DNA of 64,000 nt, taken from positions 19,454 through 83,453 of the forward strand of contig NZ_NXLR01000007.1 in assembly GCF_003364255.1 (NCBI RefSeq), read 5' to 3'. This DNA is from Helicobacter marmotae. GTDB taxonomy: Bacteria; Campylobacterota; Campylobacteria; Campylobacterales; Helicobacteraceae. The translations under genes and the position numbers were made by a program. The notes under the pieces are model-generated. The model saw only the letters and a program-made list of their open reading frames with translations. It was not told where the DNA came from and made no database searches. This document shows positions 27,565-38,627 of the stretch, piece by piece. The stretch's first letter is position 1; every line of letters starts with the position of its first letter.

Positions 27565-29367
27565 TTATTTTGCCTTAGCACGTTTGCGCATATTAGGCTC
27601 TAGAATTTTTTTACGTACACGGACATTTAGGGGCGTTATTTCAAGGATTTCATCATCTTCTATCCATTCTAACGCCCTCTCTAATGTCAGCTCTCTTGGT
27701 GGCACTAATTTAATGGCATCATCACTCCCGCTAGCACGCATATTAGTCAAATGCTTACTTTTAATAGGATTCACATCTAGGTCATTATCCCTGCTATGCT
27801 CACCTATGACCATACCTACATATACTTTAGTTTGCGGAGAGACAAACAGCACCCCACGCTCTTGGATATTATAGAGTGAAAAGCCCGTTGCCTCACCATT
27901 TTCCATACTAATAAGCGCACCATTTTTACGAGATTCCACACTGCCGCTAAAGGCTCTAAACTCTAAAAAACTATGATTCATAATACCCTCGCCCTTTGTA
28001 TCGGTTAAAAACTCGCTTCTATAGCCAATAAGCCCACGTGCAGGTATCTCAAACTCTAAACGCGTATAGCCATCACTCATAGGATTCATGGCTTTCATCT
28101 CTGCCTTGCGACGTCCGAGCTTCTCTATAATGCTCCCGCTAAAATCTTGTGGCGTGTCAATCACTAAATGCTCAAAAGGCTCGCATTTCACGCCATCAAT
28201 TTCTTTAACAATCACTTCAGGGCGAGAAATGCTAAACTCAAATCCCTCTCTTCGTAAATTCTCTGCCAAAATAGTAATTTGCAACTCCCCTCGCCCACTT
28301 ACTTTAAACTTCCCCTCGCCCATTTCTTCACAACGCATAGCGATATTGGTTTGCATTTCTTTTAAAAGCCTATCTTTAATTTTATTTGCTGTTACATGCT
28401 TGCCCTCTAAGCCTGCCAAAGGGCTATCATTTACCGCAAAATACACGCTCATCGTGGGCTCTTCTAAATGCATAGGATCAAGGGGCATAGGATTATTTAT
28501 ATCCACGATAGAATCCCCAACATCAATGGCATTAAATCCAGCAATTGCCACAATATCGCCGGCTTGGGCAGATTCTATCTCCGTACGTGCTAAGCCCAAA
28601 AAGCCTATAAGCTTACTAATGCGCCCAGTTTCTTTCTCGCCATCACTTTTAGCAAGCATAACATTCGCACCCTTTGTAATCACACCATTAAACACCCTAG
28701 CTATACCGATTTTCCCCACATAGTTATCATAATCTAATGTGAAAATTTGCATTTGCAGTGGATTATCCGCACTTCCGCTAGGGGCAGGTACATACTCTAA
28801 AATCGCCTCAAAGAGGGGCTCAAGATTCTTTTTCTCATCTCCTAGCTCTTTAATCGCATAGCCATCACGGGCTGCTGCATAAATCACAGGAAAATCTAAT
28901 TGAAAATCACTCGCCTCCATAGCTACAAATAAATCAAACACTTCATCAACCACTCTATCAGGTTCTGCGGCAGGCTTGTCAATTTTATTTACTACCACAA
29001 TGGGGCGGATTCCAAAGCTTAGAGCCTTTTTGACCACAAATTTTGTCTGAGGCATAACACCCTCTTGCGCATCTACAAGCAAAAGCACGCCATCGACCAT
29101 TTTTAGCACACGCTCAACTTCACCGCCAAAATCAGCATGCCCGGGAGTATCGATGATATTAATCTTTGTGCCTTTGTAGTGAATGGCTGTGTTTTTAGAA
29201 AGTATAGTAATGCCCCGCTCTCTTTCTAAATCATTAGAATCCATAACCCGCTCATCAACCTGCTCTCTTTCACTAAATGTGCCTGATTGGCTTAAGAGCC
29301 CATCGACTAAAGTGGTCTTTCCATGATCGACATGGGCGATAACAGCTATATTTCGTATATTTTGCAT
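27565..29367 (-). CDS. typA: Ribosome-associated GTPase TypA/BipA
   Basis: A 600-residue translational GTPase. G1 is AHVDHGKTT (10-18), the switch I end [11 protein letters not shown]3 [12 protein letters not shown] and G4 NKIDKP. EF-G-like domains and the TypA-specific C-terminal domain follow ([18 protein letters not shown]). It binds the ribosome and helps large-subunit assembly and stress adaptation, notably in the cold. It is encoded alone between the nitroreductase and the NifS-like gene. Long open frames on the other strand are shadows. Confidence 0.95.
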   Translation of the reverse strand: MQNIRNIAVIAHVDHGKTTLVDGLLSQSGTFSEREQVDERVMDSNDLERERGITILSKNTAIHYKGTKINIIDTPGHADFGGEVERVLKMVDGVLLLVDAQEGVMPQTKFVVKKALSFGIRPIVVVNKIDKPAAEPDRVVDEVFDLFVAMEASDFQLDFPVIYAAARDGYAIKELGDEKKNLEPLFEAILEYVPAPSGSADNPLQMQIFTLDYDNYVGKIGIARVFNGVITKGANVMLAKSDGEKETGRISKLIGFLGLARTEIESAQAGDIVAIAGFNAIDVGDSIVDINNPMPLDPMHLEEPTMSVYFAVNDSPLAGLEGKHVTANKIKDRLLKEMQTNIAMRCEEMGEGKFKVSGRGELQITILAENLRREGFEFSISRPEVIVKEIDGVKCEPFEHLVIDTPQDFSGSIIEKLGRRKAEMKAMNPMSDGYTRLEFEIPARGLIGYRSEFLTDTKGEGIMNHSFLEFRAFSGSVESRKNGALISMENGEATGFSLYNIQERGVLFVSPQTKVYVGMVIGEHSRDNDLDVNPIKSKHLTNMRASGSDDAIKLVPPRELTLERALEWIEDDEILEITPLNVRVRKKILEPNMRKRAKAK

Positions 29368-29452
29368 GGGGAGTTCTCTGCTTTATTTGGGATTAAAAAA
29401 GAAGCGATTATATAAATCCTATCTTTAAAACTATCTTTATATGCTATAAATA

Positions 29453-30877
29453 TTACCCGCGCAAAATTTTTACACATGCTTTAATGGAAGCGATCAAATA
29501 CTCTATATCAGCCACGCTATGGCTATAGTGAATGCTTACCCGTAGCCATCCGGGCTTTTTCTGCAATGAGCCATCAGGTATCAAATAATGCCCATATGGT
29601 CCCGCACAACTGCAACCTGCGCGCGTTTGTATGCCATATTTTTTACTCAAAAGTGCGCATAAATCAAGGGGAGAAATAGAGCCAATATTAAAACTCACTA
29701 TACCTAATCGATTTAGCGATAAATCTCCATAAATACTCACCGCTGGTATCTTGGCTAATTCATGTAAAAAAACTTCTGTGAGTATTTTCTCCCTACGCAT
29801 AATAAAATCTAATCCTATCTCATCACGTAATTGATAGGCTAATGCCGCATAAAGTAAGCCCAAAATAGGGGGCGTTCCAGCTTCTTCGCGCAAAGTAATA
29901 TCATCAATGAAGTAATGTATATCATCATTAGCATATTCAATCACACCTCCCCCACTAAAGCTAGGCGGTAAGGTGCTATCAAGCAATGATTTGCGTATAG
30001 CTAAAATCCCGCATGCCCCAACCCCTCCTAAAAGTTTATGAGGAGCAAGAAAGGCTGAATCAAAATAAGAACTATCCACAACCATATAAGGCGAGGAGCT
30101 TGCCATATCAAGGGCGATTATCGCCTTATAATCACGCAATATTTTTGAAAAAGATTCTAAAGGTGTGAAAATCCCCGTAACATTAGAAGCCACATTCAAG
30201 CTTGCGATGATTTTTTTACCTTTTAGTGTTTTTAAGATTTGGGCTAAATCTTGTGAATCTGGCAAACCTTGCTTATCAAAGGCAATTTTATGCACATGGC
30301 ATAGCCCCTCTTTATAACTAATTTCATTGGAATGATGTTCAAAGCCACTCATCAGCACATGAGGGAGATTTAGTGCATTTGTCGCTACATCATAGGCTTT
30401 TATCCCTTGCAATAAGCCTTGAGTATCCTTATGTATGCCTTGTGTGCAATATGGCTCAATCAAAGCCCCCAAATGCCCCAAAGAATGCGGCGATATATAA
30501 ATACCCATAAGCTCTTGAAACTTTTTAATACCAAAACTCGCCCCACTTCCTCCACTAATAAGCACAAAATCATCGCCTAAACCCAGTATATGGGCTATAC
30601 GTTCTTTTGCATATTCATAAAGTGTGCTCATCAATGCAGCACTTGAAGAGATTTTAGAATGCGTGTTTGCATAATAAGGCAGAATAGATTCTATACGTTT
30701 GTTAATCGCCCTATAAGCAAGCCCTGAAGCGGTAAAGTCAAAATAATAGTGTTTGGGTGCAAGAATGGTATTTGCGCGAACGCTAGAGAGTATATCATCA
30801 TTACTATCTACCTTATCAAGTAATGGAGCAAAAAAACGATTGATAAGTTTCTCACTCTTTGATGATATAACAGACAT
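29453..30877 (-). CDS. NifS-like class V aminotransferase / cysteine desulfurase homologue
   Basis: A 474-residue PLP enzyme. The cofactor lysine is in LAPHKLLGGVGACG (around residue 281), and a conserved cysteine lies in RAGCSCAGPYGHYL in the C-terminal part. The N-terminal YYFDFTASGLAYRAIN and SGGSGASFGI stretches fit the selenocysteine-lyase/cysteine-desulfurase fold. It is longer than IscS-type NifS, and no IscU or other Fe-S assembly gene is near it. It may mobilise sulfur or selenium, which would suit the selenium genes at 34 kb, but the link is only speculative. Confidence 0.78.
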   Translation of the reverse strand: MSVISSKSEKLINRFFAPLLDKVDSNDDILSSVRANTILAPKHYYFDFTASGLAYRAINKRIESILPYYANTHSKISSSAALMSTLYEYAKERIAHILGLGDDFVLISGGSGASFGIKKFQELMGIYISPHSLGHLGALIEPYCTQGIHKDTQGLLQGIKAYDVATNALNLPHVLMSGFEHHSNEISYKEGLCHVHKIAFDKQGLPDSQDLAQILKTLKGKKIIASLNVASNVTGIFTPLESFSKILRDYKAIIALDMASSSPYMVVDSSYFDSAFLAPHKLLGGVGACGILAIRKSLLDSTLPPSFSGGGVIEYANDDIHYFIDDITLREEAGTPPILGLLYAALAYQLRDEIGLDFIMRREKILTEVFLHELAKIPAVSIYGDLSLNRLGIVSFNIGSISPLDLCALLSKKYGIQTRAGCSCAGPYGHYLIPDGSLQKKPGWLRVSIHYSHSVADIEYLIASIKACVKILRG

Positions 30878-31163
30878 AATTTCTCCTCAAAATAAAATAA
30901 TGCCCCTAGTTGTTACTTTATGTATCTTTTAAGAAGCAATATCTTGGCAAGATTCCCTTATATGCTATCTTTCCGCGAAGTATGCAAAACAAGAAAAACT
31001 AAAAATATATTTGTCATTGGGAAGTTTCAAAGTAGAAAATTAGACAACTTTCATTTTACTTTCTATCCCATTTAGTATTTTTATTATACAATTGAAGCAA
31101 ACCATTATATAGGGTTTTGGTTTCTATAACAACAATAAATCACAAACTAGCAAGGAGAACACG

Positions 31164-33743
31164 ATGAGGGAAGAGTATGAACAATTCATTAAAGACTATA
31201 AGACACATGTAGAAGAGCGAGCCGCTCAAGGAGTGCCACCTCTAGCGCTGAATGTATCGCAGACACAATGTATTATCAATATGTGTAAAGATTCAAGCCT
31301 AAATGATGAGCAAAAAGCATTCGCCAAAGAGCTGCTTATACACAGGGTAAATCCCGGCGTTGATGCTTCAGCAAAACTCAAGGCAGAGTTTTTTGGAGAC
31401 ATTTTGCTTAACAATAAGCTTGATTGGGGTTTCACACCCATCGAAGCCATAACATATCTAGGTACCATGCTTGGAGGATATAATGTCCTACCACTCGTTC
31501 AAGGGCTTTCTTTAAGTGATAGCACACTTGCAAAAGCTTGCGCACAAGCCCTTAAACATACACTCTTAATTTATGATAACTTTGAGAAAATCACTGCACT
31601 TAATACCCCGCTTTCACAAGAAATACTTCAATCTTGGGCAGATGCAGAGTGGTTTAAAAATAAAGAGGGCTTGAGTGAAGTGATTAAGGTATGTGTGTTC
31701 AAAGTTGATGGCGAAACTAACACAGATGATTTAAGCCCAGCAGGTGATGCCTTTACACGAAGTGATATTCCACTCCATGCGAAAGCCATGCTGAAAAGCC
31801 GTATTGAGAACTTTGAGCAACGTATAGAATCTGCCAAGCAAAAGGCAGCACAACACAACGCAGTAGTGGCGTATGTGGGCGATGTTGTCGGTACAGGTAG
31901 TAGCCGTAAATCCGCGTGTAACTCCATTTTGTGGCACTTTGGTAAAGAGATTCCCTATATCCCTAATAAAAAAAGTGGCGGTATTGTCATTGGAAGTGTG
32001 ATTGCGCCTATTTTCTTCAATACTTGTGAAGATAGCGGTGCCTTGCCCATTGTCGCTGATGTAAGCGAGCTTAAAGATGGCGATATTATTGAAATTAATA
32101 CCAATAAAGGTGAGATTAGTAAAGATGGAAAGGTGGTCGCCACATTTACGCTAAACCCTCGCACAATTGCTGATGAAATCCGTGCAGGCGGGAGAATTCC
32201 GCTCATCATAGGCAGAGGTCTCACTGCTAAAGCAAGAGAATATTTAAAGCTTGGCAAAAGCGATGTCTTCCAAGAAGCAAAACAACCCGCCTCTAGCACA
32301 AAAGGCTATACATTAGCGCAAAAAATGGTAGGCAGGGCTTGTGGCGTAGAAGGTGTGCGCCCGGGGACATATTGTGAGCCTAAAACAACAACCGTTGGTA
32401 GTCAAGATACCACAGGTGCGATGACGCGCGATGAGATTAAAGAGCTTGCTGCACTTAATTTTGGTGCAGATTTTGTATTGCAAAGCTTCTGCCACACAGC
32501 AGCATATCCAAAACCAGCAGACGTAAGCTTACATGCAACTTTACCAAACTTCATATCTGAACGTGGCGGGGTGGCACTTCATCCTAAAGATGGCGTTATC
32601 CACTCATGGCTTAATCGTATGTGTTTGCCTGATACCGTTGGGACAGGTGGAGATTCTCACACAAGATTCCCTATTGGCATTAGCTTCCCAGCAGGGAGTG
32701 GGCTTATCGCTTTTGCGGCTGTTACAGGCTCTATGCCCCTTGATATGCCAGAATCTGTACTTGTGCGCTTTAAGGGCAAACTCAATCCCGGCATTACCTT
32801 GCGTGATTTAGTCAATGCCATTCCATATTATGCTATTAAGCAAGGACTTTTAACGGTTGAAAAGAAAGGCAAGAAAAATATCTTTAGCGGAAGGATTTTA
32901 GAAATTGAGGGCTTAGGAGACTTAAAAGTAGAGCAAGCCTTTGAACTAAGCGATGCAAGCGCAGAGAGAAGTGCAGCAGCATGTAGTGTAAGGCTCAACA
33001 AAGAGCCTATCATAGAGTATTTAAGCTCAAATATTAAACTCATAGAATCTATGATTGCCAATGGCTACCAAAGTGCAAAAACCTTGCAAAGAAGAGCAGA
33101 TAAAATGAAAGAGTGGATTGCTAATCCTGTGCTTTTAGAGCCAGATAGTGATGCAGAATATGCAGCTATTATTGAAATTGATTTAGCTGATATTAAAGAG
33201 CCTATCTTGGCTTGTCCAAATGACCCAGATGATGTCGCTACACTTAGTGAAATTCATGCTAATCCCAAACGTCCAAAAAATATCGATGAAGTGTTTATCG
33301 GTAGCTGTATGACAAATATTGGGCATTTTAGAGCATTTGGTGAAATTGTCAAAAATGAAGGACAAAGCAAAACACAAATTTGGATTGCCCCTCCCACCAA
33401 AATGGACGAAAAAGAGCTTACAAAAGAGGGGTATCTCTCACTCTTTGGTGCTGCAGGCGCAAGACTAGAGGCACCCGGCTGTAGTTTATGTATGGGGAAT
33501 CAAGCACGTGTAAGGGATAATGCTGTAGTGTTTTCTACCTCAACACGTAATTTTGACAACCGCATGGGTAAAGGAGCACAGGTATATTTAGGAAGTGCAG
33601 AGCTTGGCGGTGTATGTGCAATGCTAGGACGCCTGCCAACTACGCAAGAATATCTTGAAATCGCTCCAAAGAAGATTGAATCTAAAAAAGATAATATTTA
33701 TACTTATCTTAACTTCAATCTTATGCCAGACTTCACACTCTAA
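31164..33743 (+). CDS. acnB: Aconitate hydratase B
   Basis: An 859-residue AcnB-type aconitase with the HEAT-like N-terminal domain ([18 protein letters not shown]) and the swivel domain placed before the catalytic domains. [4Fe-4S] ligands are in [12 protein letters not shown] and [14 protein letters not shown]; substrate residues include [12 protein letters not shown]. It interconverts citrate and isocitrate in the TCA cycle, and AcnB apo-forms bind mRNA in some bacteria. An AAGGAG ribosome site precedes the ATG. The 286 bases upstream are AT-rich with TATA-like stretches near 31103-31113; no single promoter stands out. Confidence 0.96.
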   Translation: MREEYEQFIKDYKTHVEERAAQGVPPLALNVSQTQCIINMCKDSSLNDEQKAFAKELLIHRVNPGVDASAKLKAEFFGDILLNNKLDWGFTPIEAITYLGTMLGGYNVLPLVQGLSLSDSTLAKACAQALKHTLLIYDNFEKITALNTPLSQEILQSWADAEWFKNKEGLSEVIKVCVFKVDGETNTDDLSPAGDAFTRSDIPLHAKAMLKSRIENFEQRIESAKQKAAQHNAVVAYVGDVVGTGSSRKSACNSILWHFGKEIPYIPNKKSGGIVIGSVIAPIFFNTCEDSGALPIVADVSELKDGDIIEINTNKGEISKDGKVVATFTLNPRTIADEIRAGGRIPLIIGRGLTAKAREYLKLGKSDVFQEAKQPASSTKGYTLAQKMVGRACGVEGVRPGTYCEPKTTTVGSQDTTGAMTRDEIKELAALNFGADFVLQSFCHTAAYPKPADVSLHATLPNFISERGGVALHPKDGVIHSWLNRMCLPDTVGTGGDSHTRFPIGISFPAGSGLIAFAAVTGSMPLDMPESVLVRFKGKLNPGITLRDLVNAIPYYAIKQGLLTVEKKGKKNIFSGRILEIEGLGDLKVEQAFELSDASAERSAAACSVRLNKEPIIEYLSSNIKLIESMIANGYQSAKTLQRRADKMKEWIANPVLLEPDSDAEYAAIIEIDLADIKEPILACPNDPDDVATLSEIHANPKRPKNIDEVFIGSCMTNIGHFRAFGEIVKNEGQSKTQIWIAPPTKMDEKELTKEGYLSLFGAAGARLEAPGCSLCMGNQARVRDNAVVFSTSTRNFDNRMGKGAQVYLGSAELGGVCAMLGRLPTTQEYLEIAPKKIESKKDNIYTYLNFNLMPDFTL

Positions 33744-33751
33744 CACCTCCT

Positions 33752-33793
33752 CCCCCTCCTCATACTAAGCCTTGCTTATTTTTAAGGAGGGGG
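33752..33793 (+). terminator. Possible terminator after acnB
   Basis: CCCCCTCCT (33752-33760) pairs perfectly with AGGAGGGGG (33785-33793) around a T-rich loop of 24 bases, 9 bases after the acnB stop. There is no T tract behind the stem, so it may slow or protect the 3' end rather than act as a classic rho-independent terminator. Confidence 0.45.
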
Positions 33794-33916
33794 CTAAACC
33801 TCCTCATAATCTCTTAAGCTTAACTACGCATTTCTTAAAGAAATTTTAATTCATAAGAGTGTATTATCATACGTGTATGCTTTCATATCTTAGAAACTCA
33901 CGCTAAGGGACACATA

Positions 33917-34534
33917 ATGAATAACACTATACAAATTGATGTGCGCGATTTACCTTGCCCAGAGCCGGTTATTAAGGCAAAACAAGCACTTTTGGGTGTA
34001 AATGAACATTCCTTAAGACTCCATTCTTATGAAATTATTGGCAATACATCTTCTTCTAAAGAGAATCTCTCGCGTTTCTTAAAATCAGAGGGTTTTGAGT
34101 TTGAAGTGGGATTTGGACGAGATGAGCAATTTATGATTATCCTTAAGGGTAAAACAAGCAAAGATGGCAAAATAGGTAAAGATAAAATAGTGCCCAAAAT
34201 GATGCTTTTTAAAAATGATAGAGTGGGCGAGGGAGAGTTAGGGGGTATGCTTACTAATGGCTTTATTAAAGCCTTGCTACATTCTGATGTGCTCCCACAA
34301 AAAATTTTATTTATTAATCGCGGTGTGCTCCTCACAACAGATAATGATGAAGTAGATAATACCGAAATCGTCGAAGCACTCAAAGAGCTTGAAAAACAAG
34401 GAGTTGAAATATATTCGTGTGGTTCATGTCTAAGCTATTTTGCCCTAACAGAGCGAGTGAAGGTCGGTATGATAGGCAATGCGTTAGAGGGCATACAAAA
34501 TATGCTATCAAGTGAGAATCTTATCTCCCTCTAA
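33917..34534 (+). CDS. yedF: YedF-like selenium metabolism protein (TusA domain plus DsrE-like domain)
   Basis: A 205-residue two-domain protein. The N-terminal TusA/SirA-like domain has the CPxP motif (DLPCPEPVIKAKQAL). The C-terminal DsrE-like domain starts near PKMMLFKNDRVGEG and contains SCGSCLSYF. This combination is the YedF family that occurs with selD in selenium-using bacteria and probably carries or delivers selenium or sulfur as a persulfide-like adduct. It ends 22 bases before selD, so the two are likely one operon. The biochemical role is not settled for the family. Confidence 0.85.
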   Translation: MNNTIQIDVRDLPCPEPVIKAKQALLGVNEHSLRLHSYEIIGNTSSSKENLSRFLKSEGFEFEVGFGRDEQFMIILKGKTSKDGKIGKDKIVPKMMLFKNDRVGEGELGGMLTNGFIKALLHSDVLPQKILFINRGVLLTTDNDEVDNTEIVEALKELEKQGVEIYSCGSCLSYFALTERVKVGMIGNALEGIQNMLSSENLISL

Positions 34535-34556
34535 ATAAACTATAGATAGGTAAGTT

Positions 34557-35603
34557 ATGGAAGAGCACAAACTCACCCAATATATTCAATGCGCAGGTTG
34601 AGCCGCTAAAGTGGGTCTGGAAGACTTATCACAAATTGCTAGCGGACTTGAGCAAAAGCCAAACCCTCTTTTAATAGCGGGCTTTGAGAGTAATGAAGAT
34701 TGCGGGGCTATGCTTTTATCAAACCAAAGTGAAAATGTTATGCTATCAAGCGTGGATTTCATCACACCTGTGGTTAATGACCCTTATATCTATGGGCAAA
34801 TTGCTGCAGCCAATGCCTTAAGCGATATTTTTGCCATGGGTGGGAGTGCGATAAGTGCGCTCAATCTTTTAATGTGGGATAATGCGCATTTTGATACCAA
34901 CATAGCAAATGCTATCCTTAGAGGGGGATTAGATAAAATCACAGAGGCAGGGGCATTATTACTTGGTGGTCATACGATTAAAGATAAAGAGCAAAAATAT
35001 GGACTTTCTGTAAATGGTATGGTGCATAAATCTCATATATGGCGTAACCACACGGGGCAAATTGGTGATGTATTAGTCTTAACAAAGCCCATAGGAAGCG
35101 GTATCCTAACGACTGCAATTAAAGCAGATATGCTTAAAGAGAGCACTGAGGTTATCCAATCAATGCAAACGCTAAATCTCTATGCGGCTAATATAGCCAA
35201 AGCATATGAAATCCACGCTTGCACTGACATTACAGGCTTTGGGCTAATAGGGCATGGGCTTGAAATGTGTGAAGGGCTAAAGCATACTCCCCCAAAAAGC
35301 ATACTCTTTTATACCCAGCAGATTCCATTATTTCATCACGTACAAACACTTGCGCAAAATGGCATTATCCCCGGTGGCTCTTATGAAAATAAAAAATCTC
35401 TCCAAGATAAAGTCGCCTTGCAATGCACACTAGAAGATGATATTTTTTATTATGATGCGCAAACTTCAGGGGGTTTGCTCTTTGCCCTCCCCTCTAAGCA
35501 AGTAAAAGATTTTATTAATAGCCTTCATCAAGCCGGCATAGAGCAAGCAAGTATTATAGGTGAGATTGTCCCCAAAGCCCAGAGGGCGATTATTTTAGGC
35601 TAA
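34557..35603 (+). CDS. selD: Selenide, water dikinase (selenophosphate synthetase) with selenocysteine
   Basis: It makes selenophosphate from selenide and ATP, the selenium donor for selenocysteine synthesis. The frame begins at ATG 34557 and meets an in-frame TGA at 34599-34601 (codon 15) in the context C-A-G-U-A-A-K, exactly where SelD carries its catalytic Cys or Sec before the conserved lysine. The rest reads as a full SelD: SSVDFITPVVNDPYIYGQIA, ANALSDIFAMGG, GGHTIKD, DITGFGLIGHGLEM, QTSGGLLFALP. The total is 348 residues including Sec. A start at 34611 would lose the active site. A SECIS-like hairpin follows the TGA. A nonsense mutation is the unlikely alternative. Confidence 0.93.
34603..34645 (+). 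promoter_or_regulatory. Bacterial SECIS-like hairpin in selD
   Basis: Directly after the UGA, GUGGGUCU (34611-34618) pairs with AGACUUAU (34622-34629, three G-U pairs) around the triloop GGA. The loop begins 17 bases after the UGA and starts with G, matching what is known of bacterial SECIS elements read by SelB. A wider pair CCGCTA/TAGCGG (34603-34608 with 34640-34645) could close the structure. The pairing was found by eye and not folded by software. Confidence 0.75.
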
Positions 35604-35655
35604 GCATTATAGGCGTTTTACCGATATATCCTTAATATTATTCTAAGGGGTGTTT

Positions 35656-36348
35656 ATGCAGTTTAATATGCTTAATACGTTAGTGCGGAAGTTGTTTATA
35701 TTAAAAGAAGAGGGTTTTATAGCTAATCAAACTTATCTCAAAAATTTAGAACATCTCTTATCACAAGAAGAATTTGAGATGCTAAATATGATACTTGAAT
35801 CTGATGATATACAAAAGGCTGTTGATTATATCCAGCATGCCTACACAAGCACTCCAAGCAAAAAACAAAGTGTTACAAACATTCTCTCTGAGCCCAAAAT
35901 GACACAAATTGCCCTTATCCTCCTTGATGGCTCCAAACCCCAAGCTCTGCAAAAGGCTATCCACACAAGAGAACATATTGATAAAAATAGCGTGCATTTC
36001 TTAGAACTTATAGAGAATCTCCAAGATAAACTCCTCACTTTTGTTACCTCACGTGTAAGCAAATTCCCTAGCAATACCTCGCCTAAAGATTACCTCAAAA
36101 CACTCAGCAGTAAAGAAATTAGCATAAGTAATGTAGCTCGGTATTTTGGCGGAGATTTTGAGAGGGCATACCTTGATGATAAGGGCATAGGCAAGTCATA
36201 TTATGAATTTCTTGTCTCTCAAGTGCTCCTTCAATATCATTTCATAGAGCCTCAAGATGCCTATAAATTCCTCCTCCTCTCTATTTGGAATGCCATTCCA
36301 GCCTTTCGCAGCAAGACACGTTTTACCTCTGTGGGGGGTGTGCATTAA
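35656..36348 (+). CDS. Conserved-looking hypothetical protein, function unknown
   Basis: About 230 residues, soluble, mostly helical and charged, with no signal peptide, membrane segment or catalytic motif that I recognise. The ATG at 35656 is chosen because AAGGGG lies 5 bases before it; the GTG at 35650 falls within that site. Visible features are a heptad-like N terminus (LVRKLFILKEEGFI), the stretch RYFGGDFERAYLDDKGIG in the C-terminal third, and the end TSVGGVH. It lies between selD (52 bases) and flgE (115 bases, with its own promoter). Position alone does not assign it to selenium or flagella. Confidence 0.6.
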   Translation: MQFNMLNTLVRKLFILKEEGFIANQTYLKNLEHLLSQEEFEMLNMILESDDIQKAVDYIQHAYTSTPSKKQSVTNILSEPKMTQIALILLDGSKPQALQKAIHTREHIDKNSVHFLELIENLQDKLLTFVTSRVSKFPSNTSPKDYLKTLSSKEISISNVARYFGGDFERAYLDDKGIGKSYYEFLVSQVLLQYHFIEPQDAYKFLLLSIWNAIPAFRSKTRFTSVGGVH

Positions 36349-36399
36349 GCACAAGCTTACTCCTCTTTATCTTCAACTTTTACTTCTAGTATTCATATT

Positions 36400-36417
36400 T
36401 TGGAATATATATTGCTT
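36400..36417 (+). promoter_or_regulatory. RpoN (sigma-54) promoter of flgE
   Basis: TTGGAATATATATTGCTT has GG and GC separated by exactly ten bases, the defining -24/-12 spacing of sigma-54 promoters, and lies 47 bases before the flgE ATG. Hook genes of Helicobacter and Campylobacter are known class II flagellar genes driven by RpoN with FlgR, which fits. Confidence 0.85.
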
Positions 36418-36463
36418 ATCCTTGTAATGATAAATCGCAGATTTTATTGAGAAAGGATACGAT

Positions 36464-38620
36464 ATGTTAAGATCTCTGTGGTCAGGTGTGAGCGGTATGC
36501 AAGCACATCAAATCGCACTTGATGTGGAAAGTAATAATATTGCTAATGTTAATACGGTGGGATTCAAATATTCAAGGGCTTCTTTTGTGGATATGCTCTC
36601 ACAAATCAAGCTTATTGCAAGCTCTCCTTATAAAAACGGATTAGGAGGGCAAAATGACTTCTCAATCGGCTTAGGCGTTGGCATTAATGCCACAACTAAA
36701 GTATTTTCACAAGGCAATACACAAAATACCGATGTCAAAACAGATATTGCCATTGAAGGCGATGGATTCTTTATTATTTCACCAGATAGGGGTATAACGC
36801 ATAATTACACACGTAATGGCGAATTTCTCTTTGACGCAAATGGGAATCTCGTAACCACAGGTGGATATGTCGTGCAAGGCTGGGTGCGCCCACCACTAGA
36901 AAACGCAGAATCTAGCACCATGAGCGACTTTGACTTCTTTAAAGTAGATAACACAGGACCAGTAAGAAATATCCAAATAGACCCGGGTATGGTAATGCCT
37001 GCACGTGCGACTAATACCATTACACTACGTGCCAATCTCAATGCAGGAAGACATATCGAGCAAATGCAAGATGTTGCTGCCCTTGATTCCACCACACGTA
37101 CATCTGCAGATGGCATTACTCCTGTATATGACTCGCGAGGTGTGCTTACACAAGTAGGTGAAGATATGGGCATACTCTTTAATGATGATGGCAACGCATT
37201 TGCATTAAATGAAAATCAAGGGATTTGGATAAGCTATAAAACAGCCACGATACGACATGACCCCGTTAATACTGATGAAGTGAGTACCATTGGGCTTAAT
37301 GGTGAGAAAATAAGCTTTACAAACAACTCCGCTATTACCGGTGTAAGCTCTGCTGTAGCAGCACAAAATGCCATTAATGCCATAAGTAGCAAAATAGGCA
37401 TTCACGCCTATGTCGATGCAGGGCAGCTTCGACTTGAAAATCGCAATCAAATGGATGGTGGAGAAAAGGTTAAAAACATACGCATTACCGCAGATGGCAC
37501 AGGTGTATTTCAAAACTTCGTAAAAGGTGAAGAAGACATTACTGCCTTTAGATACCGCTACACAAAGTCTGAAGATGCAGATTCCACCACAGGGCAATTT
37601 AGAACTACCGAGGATTTACGCGCACTTATGCAATATGATGCAAATATGATTAAAAACCCAGAAAAAGCCTATTATGAAAGCACCGCTTCTGTTGGGGTAA
37701 CGCTCAATCGTTGGGGTATGTTTGAAATCACAAATCACGATGATGCCGATGATGAGCAACGCAACCTTAGCCTTTTTGTTACAAGCCATTTCTCTGATAA
37801 TGTAACAAACAATGTGCTCTTTAAAGAGACAATGAAAGCCCTCAATACTTCTTCACTTATTGAGGGTGGCTCATCTGTAAGCACAAGTAAGATTGTCAAA
37901 GCCTCTCACGCCACAAGTGTAGATATTGTAGATAGCTTAGGGAGTAAGCATAATATCCGTTTTGAATTTTGGAAAACAGGAGATGCGGTTTGGAGTTGGA
38001 GGGCTGTTGTCCCCGAACCAGCGCAATTTATAGGAGGCTCACCCGGTCGTCTTAATGTATTTGAAGGTGGGAGGGCGACATTTAATAGTGATGGCTCGCT
38101 CTCAGGTATGAATCCTCCCGTCTTGCAGTTTGACCCTAAAAATGGAAGTAAAGGACCGCAGAGGCTTGAGCTTAACTTCGGGGCAAATGAGAGCTTTGGG
38201 GGATTAACAAGCGTGGATAAAATCTCAGAAACTTATGCGATTAATCAAAATGGCTATCAAGCAGGAGATTTAATGGATATTCGCTTTGATAGTAATGGTT
38301 CGCTCCTTGGGGCATTTAGCAATGGGCGCTCTCTAGCCCTTGCTCAAATCGCTCTTGCAAACTTTGCTAATAACACAGGCTTGCAATCAGAGGGCGGGAA
38401 TGTGTATTCACGCACAGGAAACTCTGGAGAGCCGATGATTGGAGCGGCAAATACAGGGCGAAGAGGCGGTGTATCTGGCTCTAAGCTTGAAATGAGCAAT
38501 GTGGATTTAAGCCGTAGCTTAACGCAACTCATTGTTGTGCAAAGAGGATTCCAAGCTAATTCCAAAGCCGTAACCACTTCAGACCAAATTCTAAACACAC
38601 TCCTTAACCTTAAACAATAA
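36464..38620 (+). CDS. flgE: Flagellar hook protein FlgE
   Basis: A 718-residue hook subunit. The N-terminal ...SLWSGVSGMQAHQIALDVES then NNIANVNTVGFKYSRASF, and the C-terminal LTQLIVVQRGFQANSKAVTT then ending LLNLKQ, are the paired helical regions that form the hook core. The long variable middle (flgE in this group is larger than in enterics) forms the outer domains. It polymerises outside the cell as the joint between motor and filament. It has its own RpoN promoter at 36400 and stands alone between a hypothetical gene and a catalase-like gene. Confidence 0.97.
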   Translation: MLRSLWSGVSGMQAHQIALDVESNNIANVNTVGFKYSRASFVDMLSQIKLIASSPYKNGLGGQNDFSIGLGVGINATTKVFSQGNTQNTDVKTDIAIEGDGFFIISPDRGITHNYTRNGEFLFDANGNLVTTGGYVVQGWVRPPLENAESSTMSDFDFFKVDNTGPVRNIQIDPGMVMPARATNTITLRANLNAGRHIEQMQDVAALDSTTRTSADGITPVYDSRGVLTQVGEDMGILFNDDGNAFALNENQGIWISYKTATIRHDPVNTDEVSTIGLNGEKISFTNNSAITGVSSAVAAQNAINAISSKIGIHAYVDAGQLRLENRNQMDGGEKVKNIRITADGTGVFQNFVKGEEDITAFRYRYTKSEDADSTTGQFRTTEDLRALMQYDANMIKNPEKAYYESTASVGVTLNRWGMFEITNHDDADDEQRNLSLFVTSHFSDNVTNNVLFKETMKALNTSSLIEGGSSVSTSKIVKASHATSVDIVDSLGSKHNIRFEFWKTGDAVWSWRAVVPEPAQFIGGSPGRLNVFEGGRATFNSDGSLSGMNPPVLQFDPKNGSKGPQRLELNFGANESFGGLTSVDKISETYAINQNGYQAGDLMDIRFDSNGSLLGAFSNGRSLALAQIALANFANNTGLQSEGGNVYSRTGNSGEPMIGAANTGRRGGVSGSKLEMSNVDLSRSLTQLIVVQRGFQANSKAVTTSDQILNTLLNLKQ

Positions 38621-38627
38621 TTTCTTA

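Noticed and set aside
28088..28723. 211-codon ORF opposite typA
   Set aside because: Shadow frame of a well-conserved gene; its peptide is low in complexity and unlike any family.
34599..34601. In-frame TGA in selD as a disabling nonsense mutation
   Set aside because: It lies exactly at the catalytic Cys/Sec position, and a SECIS-like hairpin follows, so Sec is the better reading.
37205..37597. 130-codon ORF opposite flgE
   Set aside because: Antisense shadow of the FlgE middle region with no ribosome site.
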